From DATFFO01 sp963744905 (lineage in GTDB: Bacteria > Actinomycetota > Acidimicrobiia > Spongiisociales > ZC4RG35): a DNA stretch of 64,000 nucleotides. The translations under genes were made by a program, and so were the position numbers. Positions 44,297 to 51,971 of this stretch are shown here, in pieces. Every line of letters starts with the position of its first letter. Position 1 is the stretch's first letter. The notes beneath the pieces are model-generated. The model had not been told where the DNA came from. It made no database searches and was given only the letters and a program-made list of their open reading frames with translations. The stretch lies in NCBI GenBank assembly GCA_963744905.1, contig CAVUUV010000007.1:124001-188000 (forward strand). Reading direction: 5' to 3'.

Positions 44297-44743
44297 ATGA
44301 GCCGTGATCGTGTCGAAAAGGGACCCCGGACCAGCTACCTGGTGGCCCGACTCGACCGTCTGGTTCGCTCCCAACTCACCGACGTGTTGGAGCCCTTCGG
44401 TCTGACGGTTCCCCAGTACACCCTGCTTAGTGTGATCGAGCACCGTCCCGGTCTCTCAAACGCCCAGCTGGCGCGACGGTCTTACATCACCGCCCAGGCG
44501 ATGCATGAGGTGGTCAACGGGCTCGAGGAGCGCGGGCTCATCGCCCGTCGTGTGTCACCTGACCATGGCCGGATCCAGCTCACCGAACTCACCGATGACG
44601 GGATGGCCCTCCTCAAGGCGTGCGACGAGAAGGTGACCCGTCTCGAGGAGAGGATCTTCGGGGTGCTGGGCGAGAAGGGGGAGAACCGGCTTCGAGACCT
44701 CCTCCAGGCGGCCATCGATTTCGACTCGTCACAAAGCCGTTAG
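44297..44743 (+). CDS. MarR-family transcriptional regulator
   Basis: 148 residues. The winged-helix core is clear: LTVPQYTLLSVIEHRPGLSNAQLARRSYITAQAMHEVVNGLEERGLIARRVSPDHGRIQLTELTDDG. MarR proteins are dimeric repressors released by small ligands; CouR, which controls hydroxycinnamate catabolism, senses an acyl-CoA. The gene shares a transcript with the amidohydrolase, so it is probably autoregulated through site 2 and acts at site 1 on the liv and SDR-MaoC operons. Confidence 0.9.
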   Translation: MSRDRVEKGPRTSYLVARLDRLVRSQLTDVLEPFGLTVPQYTLLSVIEHRPGLSNAQLARRSYITAQAMHEVVNGLEERGLIARRVSPDHGRIQLTELTDDGMALLKACDEKVTRLEERIFGVLGEKGENRLRDLLQAAIDFDSSQSR

Positions 44744-45232
44744 TTGTAGTGACCCCTGAGGTTGTTGACGCGGCTGATGGGTGAGCCGTCTAGGGCGGTC
44801 TTGGGCGGTGTGGTAGGTGGTGATTGTGGGTGTGTGGCCAGTCGGGCAAGGCTTGGGCTCAGTGGTCGTCTGAGGTCACCTGGTGTAGGCCCATTCGCTG
44901 GTGAGGTTGCGCTGGTAGCGCTCAACTTTCCCGTTGATCTGAGGGCTGTAGGGGGATGCGTAGGTGGCGATTCCCGACTCCTTCGAGAGTGTGAGAGGTA
45001 GTTGGGGCGTTGTCGGTCTTGGTCGAGGTGATGGTGACGCCCCGGTCCGAAAACCGTTGGACCGCCCGGCGGGTGAACCTGAGGTTGGTGATGGCGGTCT
45101 GGTCGGGACAGAACTCCGAGTAGGCGAGGCGGGAGTGGTCGCCTACTACCGAGTGGAGGTAGTTGTATCCGAGGCGGTGACGTTGAGTCGCTTTGTTCCG
45201 GCCGGGGCTTCTCTTGCAGTTCAATGGTTTCT
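44740..45232 (-). pseudogene. IS481-type transposase remnant
   Basis: Minus-strand fragments in more than one frame match the integrase-core half of IS481 transposases: GYNYLHSVVGDHSRLAYSE with the first catalytic Asp, TKTDNAPTT with the second, then PYSPQINGKVERYQRNLTSEWAY around the catalytic Glu, and the C-terminus GSPISRVNNLRGHYN. The helix-turn-helix N-terminal half is absent and several frameshifts are present. No terminal inverted repeats were recognised. It lies between MarR and the broken phosphotransferase gene and marks past transposition within the island. Confidence 0.85.
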
Positions 45233-45307
45233 AGCCGAGGAGCGAGTTCAAGCAGCATCCGGTGAGGTCCACCGGATAGTCTGTTTGCCTGGTGGCACCC
45301 AGCGTTG

Positions 45308-47462
45308 TCACGGTTCGCGTCCCACCCCCGCCGGCTCCACGTTGCCGGTCGAGCCGTCGACTGTGATGAGTTGCCCGTCTTTGAGGCGTACGGTGGCGTC
45401 TCCACAACCGACGACGGCTGGTATTCCATACTCGCGAGCGATGATCGAAGCGTGGGCTAGGCGCGCTGCCGACGTCGGTGACGACTGCTGCCGCGCGATC
45501 GAAGAGGTCAGTCCACGCAGGGGCCGTGAGTGGGGCCACGAGAATCTCGCCGTCTTGGAACTCGTCGAACTGGGTTGAGTCTCGTACAACCCGTACTCGG
45601 CCCGTCACACGGCCCGGGCTTGCTGGAACACCGTGGACTATGGCACCGTCCGAGCGGATCGCTCCCATGACCTTGCCGCTATATGTGAAAAGGAACCGTG
45701 CTATCGGCGGGACTTTGCCCACCCACAGGGGGGCGACAAGCTTGGTCGCCTGAGCCCGGTCCTCCCGCCGGGCCGTGATGATCGCGTTCATGGGCTCTGG
45801 GTTCTCGAGCAGAGACCCGACCTCGGAATGTTTCAGATAGAAGATGTCGTCGGGGGAGCCGAGCACCCGGGCGGCGGCGAGGGTCTCACCCACTCGCTGG
45901 ACGGCTCGACGCATCACCGGCCAGGGCAGCGAGAGCAGGCTGAGTTGTTCCTCGCGCACGGGCACGACGTGTTGCGCCTCTGCGAGCAATCTTCGGAACT
46001 TGCGAAGACGACGTGGTGAGCCGGCCAAGATCTTCTCGGCCCGACCTACCGTTCTGTTGCGACGATCCTTCAGCTCAGTGACATCGACAGGGCCGATGCC
46101 CGGACTCATCGGCGGGAGAGACCAGTCGAGGGACTCGAGGCGCGGTGTTCGGTAGACGACATCAGGAATTTCCAACCCCTGCAACAGGACCATGTGACTG
46201 AGTCCGAGCTTCTCCTTCAGATGTTTGTTCCAGAACTGCGCCAGCTGTGCCTCAAATTTGTAGGCAGAGCCGGCGACCGTCGCGATCGAGCCGAAGTAGC
46301 TACCCACCTCGTCCGCCAATTCATCGACCAGGCCAATGAGCTGGGTGGGGCTGAGGTTCTCGACTCTCCGCGCCGTTTCTGAGACAGTGCGGTGAAAACG
46401 AGGGAGGATGTTCTCCCGCCAGTCATCTTCACATTCCTTGTACGCGAAGCGAATTGTCTGAGGGAACATCGGTGCAGCCTTCCGCCAGTCCTTGCCCAGG
46501 CGACCGAGGATGTTGAAGAAGTTCTTCCGGAATGCCACACCGGGGACGGGCAGCCAGTTGAGCGAGTAGTAGTACCAGCCGTTCACAATCACATGTAGTG
46601 GTTCGGGTGCGACCTGTCCGATCTGCTCATAGATGTGATCGTGCAGACGTCTCTCCATTCGCGGAAGCAGCCAAGACTCGAACAGAGGAGTAACCGGTTC
46701 TGGTATCCACTCTCCGAAGCGAAGCGAGCGGTGGTACACGCCCGGTGCCGGAGGTTCCCAGCTCACCTCGTCGGGCAACCGCGTGATGGGACGCGCCTGA
46801 ATTACCCACAGCTCCTTCCCATCCCATGCCCACTCGATGTCTTGGGGTGCATCGAATTCTCTAGCTATATCAGCTGCCACCCTGGCGACACGTCGCACCA
46901 ACTTTGAGTCCAGCACACCTTCGGGCTGCCGGACCGGCTTGGCACGTGCTCCTGCTACTCGCCACTCGTCACCCTGGGTCTCGCCGGACAGCAACCGCTC
47001 CGCCACCCCCCTGGCTCCAACGACGATGGTCTCATCTCTATTGCCCGTGATCGGATCGGCGGTGAATGCGACTCCGGCGCACACGGGGTCGATCATGACC
47101 TGGGTGAGTACCGGTATCGTCACGTCATCCTTGACTCGGGCCGACTCCCTGACCCCGCCGACCGCCGTCGGTATGGAGCCGGAATCGACATCAAGGATCG
47201 ATAGGTAGCGGCCAGCAAGTGACTCGTTCGCTCCGTCCTCTGCGGCCCCACTAGACCGAACGGCCCACCGTTCCCCACGGAAGGCTCTCACATGTGCCTG
47301 TATGTCCATGGAGTCCAACACGGCATCCGGCGTCACGACAAATCCGTCCGGCACCCTGAAGCCGGACCGCTTGAGCCTGCCCAGGCTCTGCGCTTTTCCG
47401 CCTACGGTGGAGAGGGGAGCATCCGGAGTGTCGGATAGGGCGAATACGTCAGGACCGCTCAC
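45308..47462 (-). pseudogene. Dikinase-like phosphotransferase (PEP synthase/Rph-related) with frameshift before the catalytic His domain
   Basis: From GTG 47462 (TAGTG overlap with the TetR stop) a 660-residue frame holds an N-terminal ATP-grasp domain (STVGGKAQSLGRLKRSGFRVPDGFVVTPDA; WAVRSSGAAEDGANESLAGRY; GVAFTADPITGNRDETIV; EWAWDGKELWVIQARPITRLP), then a unique central domain, then EILVAPLTAPAWTDLFDRAAAVVTDVGS. Here, near 45458-45470, the frame breaks: the continuation AHASIIAREYGIPAVVG with the phosphohistidine lies in another frame, ending at 45308. The truncated product would be inactive unless the break is an error or recoded. Relatives phosphorylate pyruvate or antibiotics such as rifamycin. 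Confidence 0.85.
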
Positions 47463-48052
47463 TATGAGATCCCTCGGATGACAGTTCGGATCGCCCACAT
47501 CACCTCGTTCGCCGCCCCTTCGGGATCCATGCCCAGTCGGTCTTTCCACTGGAGGTAGACGTCGGATGTGGTCAGGATCAGCACCAGCTTCGCCAAGTGA
47601 TCTGCCTGGTCGCCTGGAATATTCGGATCGATGTTATGAATCATCCTCTTCATCAACTCGAACCGCTCGCCGCTTCCTCGAACCCTCGCCTCGCGACCGA
47701 TGCGAGATGCGAAGGCGGCCCTCAACACATCGTCGGTGTTCTCGAAGTGGTGGTACACCTTGCGCACCACATCATCGACCTCTTCGAGCGTTTCCGGGAT
47801 CGACTCCATATCGATTCCGGACCTCTTCCCGGCATGAGGCACGAGAGCTTTGAGTAGTCCCGCCTTGTCACCGAAATGCCGGTAGACGGTCCCGATCGAC
47901 ACCCCCGCCCTTTCGGCAACCGACGGAATTGAGAGCGTGTCCACACCTTCGGCGAGTACCTCCACAACCGCATCGAGTATCCGGTCCCTGGTGGCAGCCG
48001 CCTGGGCATCTCTCAATTCTGAGGTGTATCTGCGCGATTCCATAGGGCTCAT
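47462..48052 (-). CDS. TetR-family transcriptional regulator
   Basis: 196 residues from ATG 48052. The N-terminal helix-turn-helix is canonical: TRDRILDAVVEVLAEGVDTLSIPSVAERAGVSIGTVYRHFGDKAGLLKAL. The C-terminal ligand domain is all helical (VVRKVYHHFENTDDVLRAAFASRIG). It is co-transcribed with, and overlaps by 1 bp, the dikinase-like gene, so that gene is its likely target. A near-palindrome 8 bp before its start codon suggests autorepression. Confidence 0.92.
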   Translation of the reverse strand: MSPMESRRYTSELRDAQAAATRDRILDAVVEVLAEGVDTLSIPSVAERAGVSIGTVYRHFGDKAGLLKALVPHAGKRSGIDMESIPETLEEVDDVVRKVYHHFENTDDVLRAAFASRIGREARVRGSGERFELMKRMIHNIDPNIPGDQADHLAKLVLILTTSDVYLQWKDRLGMDPEGAANEVMWAIRTVIRGIS

Positions 48053-48059
48053 TCAACGA

Positions 48060-48080
48060 ATCGTATATTCACTATATGAT
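48060..48080. promoter_or_regulatory. 21-bp near-palindrome before the TetR gene
   Basis: ATCGTATA (48060-48067) and TATATGAT (48073-48080) are near-exact inverted arms around TTCAC, 8 bp upstream of the TetR start codon. Size and placement fit a TetR dimer operator overlapping the promoter or leader of the TetR-phosphotransferase operon. Confidence 0.65.
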
Positions 48081-48513
48081 CCCTATCGTCAATAGTCAAA
48101 CCTCGACGAAGGAGCGGGTTGGTGTTGACCAGTCGAATGGTCAGATCCGTGAGCAAGCAGGTTTTGCTCTTGCACACCTTCGACGGGGAGGGGATGACCG
48201 GTACTTTGAGATCGCAGGCTGAGGGCTCAGTCGAGTTCACAACGAATCACGCTATCTCACGTCGCTCGCTCCACAGCCCGCCCCACAGACCGCCCGAGGA
48301 GCGCTGAAGCCCCAGGTCACAGCTGTTTTGTCCGCATCCTTCGCAACGAGGGGGTCACGGGTTCATATCCCGTCAGCTCCACCCACGAAACGGCCTGGGG
48401 AGAGCGTCGTGGCCGACTCAGGACGATCGCAGTTAGTTCTTCCCCCCTTATCCGCGGCTCCACAAGCGGCCCACAGAATTCAAGGTGCAAAGCACCTCTC
48501 AGGGAGGAGATGT
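48081..48513. other. Intergenic stretch with island junction C
   Basis: About 430 bp without a supportable gene. It carries the left-flank repeat from 48254, tRNA fragment C at 48337-48382 and the right-flank repeat at 48457-48475 (GCTCCACAAGCGGCCCACA), matching that after fragment A at 30832-30850. It is the only one of the three junctions with both flanks. Confidence 0.6.
48337..48382 (+). repeat. tRNA 3'-half fragment, copy C (putative attachment-site core)
   Basis: It repeats the anticodon loop TTCGCAA, the stem and variable region, a 5-bp T-stem, a T-loop changed to TTCATAT, and acceptor strand CAGCTCC with discriminator A. The sequence before it is not tRNA-like, so it is a fragment and not a gene. 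Spacing of variable region and stems is closer to a true tRNA-Ala(CGC) than in copy A. Confidence 0.8.
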
Positions 48514-49056
48514 TCAGTGCTGAGCCTGAGACTCGACGTGTTGAGGGTCACCGCGCATCACGTGGCGGGTATGGGTAAATGTTCCCTTGCCGAAGGCGAG
48601 CACTTTCCGGGGGGTGACGCGGAAGACGAGGGCCGTGCCACCGGCAGCATGATGTAATCCTCCTTCGACTGGCTGGTATTGCCATTGCCCGTGCCATTTT
48701 TGTGCCCAGACGGAAGCCAGCCTCTGCAGAGTTGGTGTGTCGGTGACCCGGGTAGCGTGGCCTTCGATCATGATGTCGATCCCTCGATCCCACGTGTTGC
48801 AGCCGGTGGTGAGGACGACGGCCGGGTTGTGTTCGAGGTTGATGGCTTTCTGCTCGGTCGCGCCGGTGGTGAAGTAGGCGTGGTCTTCGAGCCATATCGC
48901 CACGAGGGGGGTGACGTGTGGTCTCCCGTCGGCGCGGACTGTTGTGATCCAGGACAGCTGCGCTTTTTCGAGGGCTCTCGTGGTGGTCTGCCAGTCTGTC
49001 GGCTTGGTGTCTGGGTCGCTGAATCGACGGTCCAGTTCGCTCACGGGATGGGTCAT
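48514..49056 (-). CDS. Pyridoxamine 5'-phosphate oxidase-fold (PPOX) protein
   Basis: 180 residues from ATG 49056. The split-barrel core is LEKAQLSWITTVRADGRPHVTPLVAIWLEDHAYFTTG with a later NPAVVLTTG strand, typical of flavin- or F420-binding PPOX proteins. In actinobacteria such enzymes reduce small molecules or serve as haem/biliverdin-type reductases. It overlaps the beta-lactamase-like gene by 4 bp (ATGA) and is translated after it. Cofactor and substrate cannot be decided. Confidence 0.88.
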   Translation of the reverse strand: MTHPVSELDRRFSDPDTKPTDWQTTTRALEKAQLSWITTVRADGRPHVTPLVAIWLEDHAYFTTGATEQKAINLEHNPAVVLTTGCNTWDRGIDIMIEGHATRVTDTPTLQRLASVWAQKWHGQWQYQPVEGGLHHAAGGTALVFRVTPRKVLAFGKGTFTHTRHVMRGDPQHVESQAQH

Positions 49057-50192
49057 CGCCGTCCTCCTTCGTCGTGTCGCTGTCTGCTGTGTGAATGCGG
49101 CGGGTAGGTCTCGGCGACGATTCGGTCTACCTCGACGAGCAGTGTGCTGTCGGGATTGAAACGATTCCGCATGAGTGCAACGGCGACGCCTGAGGCGATG
49201 TCTGCGTAGGCGCCGGTGCCGTTCAATCCGAACATGCCGAAGGTCGACCCGGCACGCTGGTGCTCGCTCGCCGGGCGGTGTGGACTAAATCCGAACGCCC
49301 ACTCCGACTCGACTCCCATCACGGCGTCGCGGCCCCGGTGTGTGAGTCTGGCCATCCGCTCACGGCGAGCGGGGTTGACTAGTTCAAGGTCGGGGACATG
49401 TCCTATTAGGGCCGCGTAGACCCGCGCGGCACCGACGGCCGTCATGGTGCCTTGCGATGGGATGTTCGCCATGATCACGTCGCTGCGATTGGCGTATGCG
49501 GCATCCGGGCGGATGGCCGGGGGGATGGCCCGATCCGCCGGCGAGCCTGCTTCCGGGAAGGGGAGAGCAGTATCTGGATCGGCGACTTGTCTTGCCATGC
49601 GGGCCAGCAGTGTCGGGGGGACACCGAAATGCACGTCGTTTCCGATGCCGATTGGACCGGTGATGAGCTCGTGGAGCCACCATGAGAGAGTGTGCCCGGT
49701 GGCTCGACGCACGGTCTCACCGAGGAGGAACCCGTAGGTGACGGCGTGATAACCGAACTTCATTCCCGGCTTCCACCAGGGATGGGCGTTTGCGATTGCG
49801 GCACACATACGATCCCAATCGCACAGGTCTTCGATCGTGGTTTCGTAGGGAGGAGCCGGCACACCCGCCGTATGGCAGAGCACGTGCGACAACGTGACGC
49901 CACTCTTTCCGTCTGCAGCGAACTCGGGCCACACCTCCACGAGAGGTAGGTCGTCGCTCAGGTATCCCTGCGCGATGAGAGTGTGGGCGACAGCGGAGGC
50001 GATTCCCTTGGCCGTCGACCCAGCAAAGAACAGGGTTTCCGCGGACACCGGGCGACTGGTGGTTGGGTCAACTACCCCAGCAACTGCGTCAACCACCGGG
50101 GAGCCGTCGACGAACACGGCGACCTGGACTCCGGTCTCTTTCCCGCTTTCAACCGCTGAGTCGATGAGAGCCTCGACTTGCTCTTGGATCAT
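49053..50192 (-). CDS. Class C beta-lactamase-like serine hydrolase (EstB-type esterase)
   Basis: 379 residues from ATG 50192, with a GGAGAA ribosome-binding site. The nucleophile motif SxxK is STAK (about residue 58) in FFAGSTAKGIASAVAH, the tyrosine motif is YHAVTYG (about 150), and SHVLCHTAG is the usual helix. The C-terminus has GFGLNG-like GMFGLNGTG. There is no signal peptide, so it is cytosolic and more likely an esterase or amidase than a periplasmic lactamase. It is divergent from the HxlR gene, whose operator lies between them, so the pair is probably the HxlR target. Confidence 0.88.
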   Translation of the reverse strand: MIQEQVEALIDSAVESGKETGVQVAVFVDGSPVVDAVAGVVDPTTSRPVSAETLFFAGSTAKGIASAVAHTLIAQGYLSDDLPLVEVWPEFAADGKSGVTLSHVLCHTAGVPAPPYETTIEDLCDWDRMCAAIANAHPWWKPGMKFGYHAVTYGFLLGETVRRATGHTLSWWLHELITGPIGIGNDVHFGVPPTLLARMARQVADPDTALPFPEAGSPADRAIPPAIRPDAAYANRSDVIMANIPSQGTMTAVGAARVYAALIGHVPDLELVNPARRERMARLTHRGRDAVMGVESEWAFGFSPHRPASEHQRAGSTFGMFGLNGTGAYADIASGVAVALMRNRFNPDSTLLVEVDRIVAETYPPHSHSRQRHDEGGRR

Positions 50193-50245
50193 CGTGTTCT
50201 CCGAAACCAAACCAGTTGTAAGATGCAATCAGATCTACCGTAAGT

Positions 50246-50272
50246 CAACCGCTTGCGATATGCAAGCGGTTG
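50246..50272. promoter_or_regulatory. Perfect 11-bp inverted repeat (predicted HxlR operator)
   Basis: CAACCGCTTGC (50246-50256) and GCAAGCGGTTG (50262-50272) are exact inverted arms around GATAT, ending 2 bp before the HxlR ribosome-binding site and 54 bp from the divergent esterase start. It could bind an HxlR dimer and control both genes, or act as a leader hairpin. Confidence 0.7.
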
Positions 50273-50284
50273 CGGAGGGAGAGC

Positions 50285-50809
50285 ATGAAGAGGAAGACGC
50301 AGCGATCGGGTTGTCCCATCAACCTGTCCGTGGAAGTGCTCGGGGACGCCTGGAGCATGATCGTGCTCCGCGACATCATATTTGGGGATCGTCGCCACTT
50401 CCGCGATCTATACGAGTCCTGCGAGGAAGGGATCGCCACCAACATCCTCACCAGCCGCCTGAATCACCTCGTCGACGCTGGCCTGCTCACCAGACACAAG
50501 GATCCAACGCACAGTCAACGGACGATCTACAATCTCACCGAAGCATCGATCGAGCTGATACCGGTCATGTCTGCCCTCGGCGAATGGGGAGTTCGGTGGC
50601 TGGCTGCCAGCGAGGAGCTGAGTATCCGAGCACGAGTCCTCGCCGAGGGCGGGCCTACGCTGTGGGAACAGTTCATGGACGAGCTTCGCTCCGAACACCT
50701 GGGGACAGAACTCCAAGACGCGGACAGGCAGTCCGTTCGCGAACTCCTTGACCGCGCTTACGGCAATGTAGCGGAAACAGATCGGTCGATTGGGTCCGAT
50801 CTGGCTTGA
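50285..50809 (+). CDS. HxlR-family transcriptional regulator
   Basis: 174 residues from ATG 50285, with a GGAGGG site. HxlR pattern: CPINLSVEVLGDAWSMIVLRDIIFGDRRHFRDLYES, then the winged helix IATNILTSRLNHLVDAGLLTRHKDPTHSQRTIYNLTEAS. A Cys near residue 11 could act as a redox or electrophile sensor, as in some relatives. A C-terminal helical extension of about 60 residues exceeds the usual 110-residue length. It is divergent from the esterase-PPOX operon. Confidence 0.92.
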   Translation: MKRKTQRSGCPINLSVEVLGDAWSMIVLRDIIFGDRRHFRDLYESCEEGIATNILTSRLNHLVDAGLLTRHKDPTHSQRTIYNLTEASIELIPVMSALGEWGVRWLAASEELSIRARVLAEGGPTLWEQFMDELRSEHLGTELQDADRQSVRELLDRAYGNVAETDRSIGSDLA

Positions 50810-50993
50810 TCTGTACATCGAAGGGGATGCCCCACTCGATAAGACTCCCTCCGATCCAGGCCCGGGCTTCTTTCAGCCGGACGCCCGGTGGATTCGCAGA
50901 AGCGATGGCCACAAAGTCTGCCAGGAGATCGACCAACTCGTCTGACCGTGTCTCGACGGCTCCTCGGACCTGTTCAAGATGGTTGGCGTTCAT
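50808..50993 (-). pseudogene. N-terminal fragment of an M20-family peptidase/deacetylase
   Basis: From ATG 50993 about 60 residues match the start of M20 metallopeptidases (LVDLLADFVAIASANPPG, AWIGGSLIEWGIPFDVQI). The frame then runs into the antisense of the HxlR gene, so at least 80 percent of the enzyme, including all metal ligands, is missing. It is a deletion remnant at the junction with the HxlR gene. Confidence 0.7.
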
Positions 50994-51131
50994 GCGGTCT
51001 CCCGTCCCGATCCGGGTCGTCTCGCTTCACGAGCTTCGTTCTCTCTGGCTTGGAGAGGTTTGTCCCCGAACCAGTAGGAGAGCTGTTCAGACCGGTGTCG
51101 GTGGCCCCTGGGTGGCATATACGGTGACGAC

Positions 51132-51851
51132 ATGACCGTACCCGCGTCTCCTAACCGCCGCCAGCGCAAAGCCGTCGAAGTCTCGTTTCCGTTTGTGGGG
51201 TTATGGCGCGTGCAGAACAGCCCCGCGCGGCGTGTCCCGAGCCATGGGAGTGACCTGTTCGGAGAGCGGTATGCTATCGACTTCGTCGGGGTCGACGACC
51301 GTCACCGCACGGCTACGGTCCGCGATTGGCGGACGTTCCTCTCTTCCGAACCGCTCGACCGCTTCGTCGGTTTCGGTCGGCCCATTCTTGCTCCGGCCCG
51401 CGGGACCGTTGTGGCGGTGCACGACGGTGAACCCGATCACGAGGGCCGGCGGTCGCAGCTCGCGCTCATTCCCTATGCGATTGGTCAGCCATCCCGTGTC
51501 CGCCGAGGCATTGGGGCCATTGCTGGCAACCATGTGATCGTCGCTGTCGATGGGGGAGCGCATGTGGCTTTGGTTCATCTCAAGGCCGCGTCGGTTCGCG
51601 TCTCGGTTGGTCAAAGTGTCGCTGAGGGTGAGCATCTTGCCGAATGCGGTAATTCGGGGAATTCGACGGAGCCCCACGTGCATATGCAGGTGATGGATCG
51701 TCCAGACCCGATGTCGGCGGACGGCCTGCCGATGGTGTTCCGCCGGTTTCGCGAGTGGCGACGTGGCTCCGACCGTGTTGTCGAGCGCAAAATGGGCATG
51801 CCTGAGGAAGGTTCGGTCATCGAGCCGCTGCCAAGTGGCGGAACCGAGTGA
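51132..51851 (+). CDS. M23-family peptidase-like protein without signal peptide
   Basis: 239 residues from ATG 51132. LytM-type elements: GSDLFGERYAIDFVG (HxxxD-like position with Ser in place of the usual His), PILAPARGTVVAVHDG, NHVIVAVDGGAHVALVHLKAASVRVSVGQSV and HVHMQVMD (HxH). The zinc site may be partial. No signal peptide or membrane helix is seen, unusual for a cell-wall peptidase; similar cytosolic forms are found in many bacteria without known role. It precedes rph by 120 bp and may be in the same transcript. Confidence 0.8.
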   Translation: MTVPASPNRRQRKAVEVSFPFVGLWRVQNSPARRVPSHGSDLFGERYAIDFVGVDDRHRTATVRDWRTFLSSEPLDRFVGFGRPILAPARGTVVAVHDGEPDHEGRRSQLALIPYAIGQPSRVRRGIGAIAGNHVIVAVDGGAHVALVHLKAASVRVSVGQSVAEGEHLAECGNSGNSTEPHVHMQVMDRPDPMSADGLPMVFRRFREWRRGSDRVVERKMGMPEEGSVIEPLPSGGTE

Positions 51852-51971
51852 CCATCCTGACGGTTGGATAAAGACCTGAGCCATAGGCGCCCCTGGGGGA
51901 GCAGGTTGAATCGATGGGCGATGCAAGGCGCTAAGACTGTCGAGTCGCCAGTACCCCTTCCGGAGAGGTAG

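Noticed and set aside
48119..48307. 62-residue plus-strand frame before tRNA fragment C, possibly an integrase C-terminus.
   Set aside because: It has no ribosome-binding site and no tyrosine-recombinase motifs; its last part is simply the repeated left-flank sequence.
51852..51971. Rifamycin-associated element upstream of rph.
   Set aside because: The only symmetric stretch is a GC-rich GCGCCCCTGGGGGAGC, which does not match the known 19-bp palindrome.
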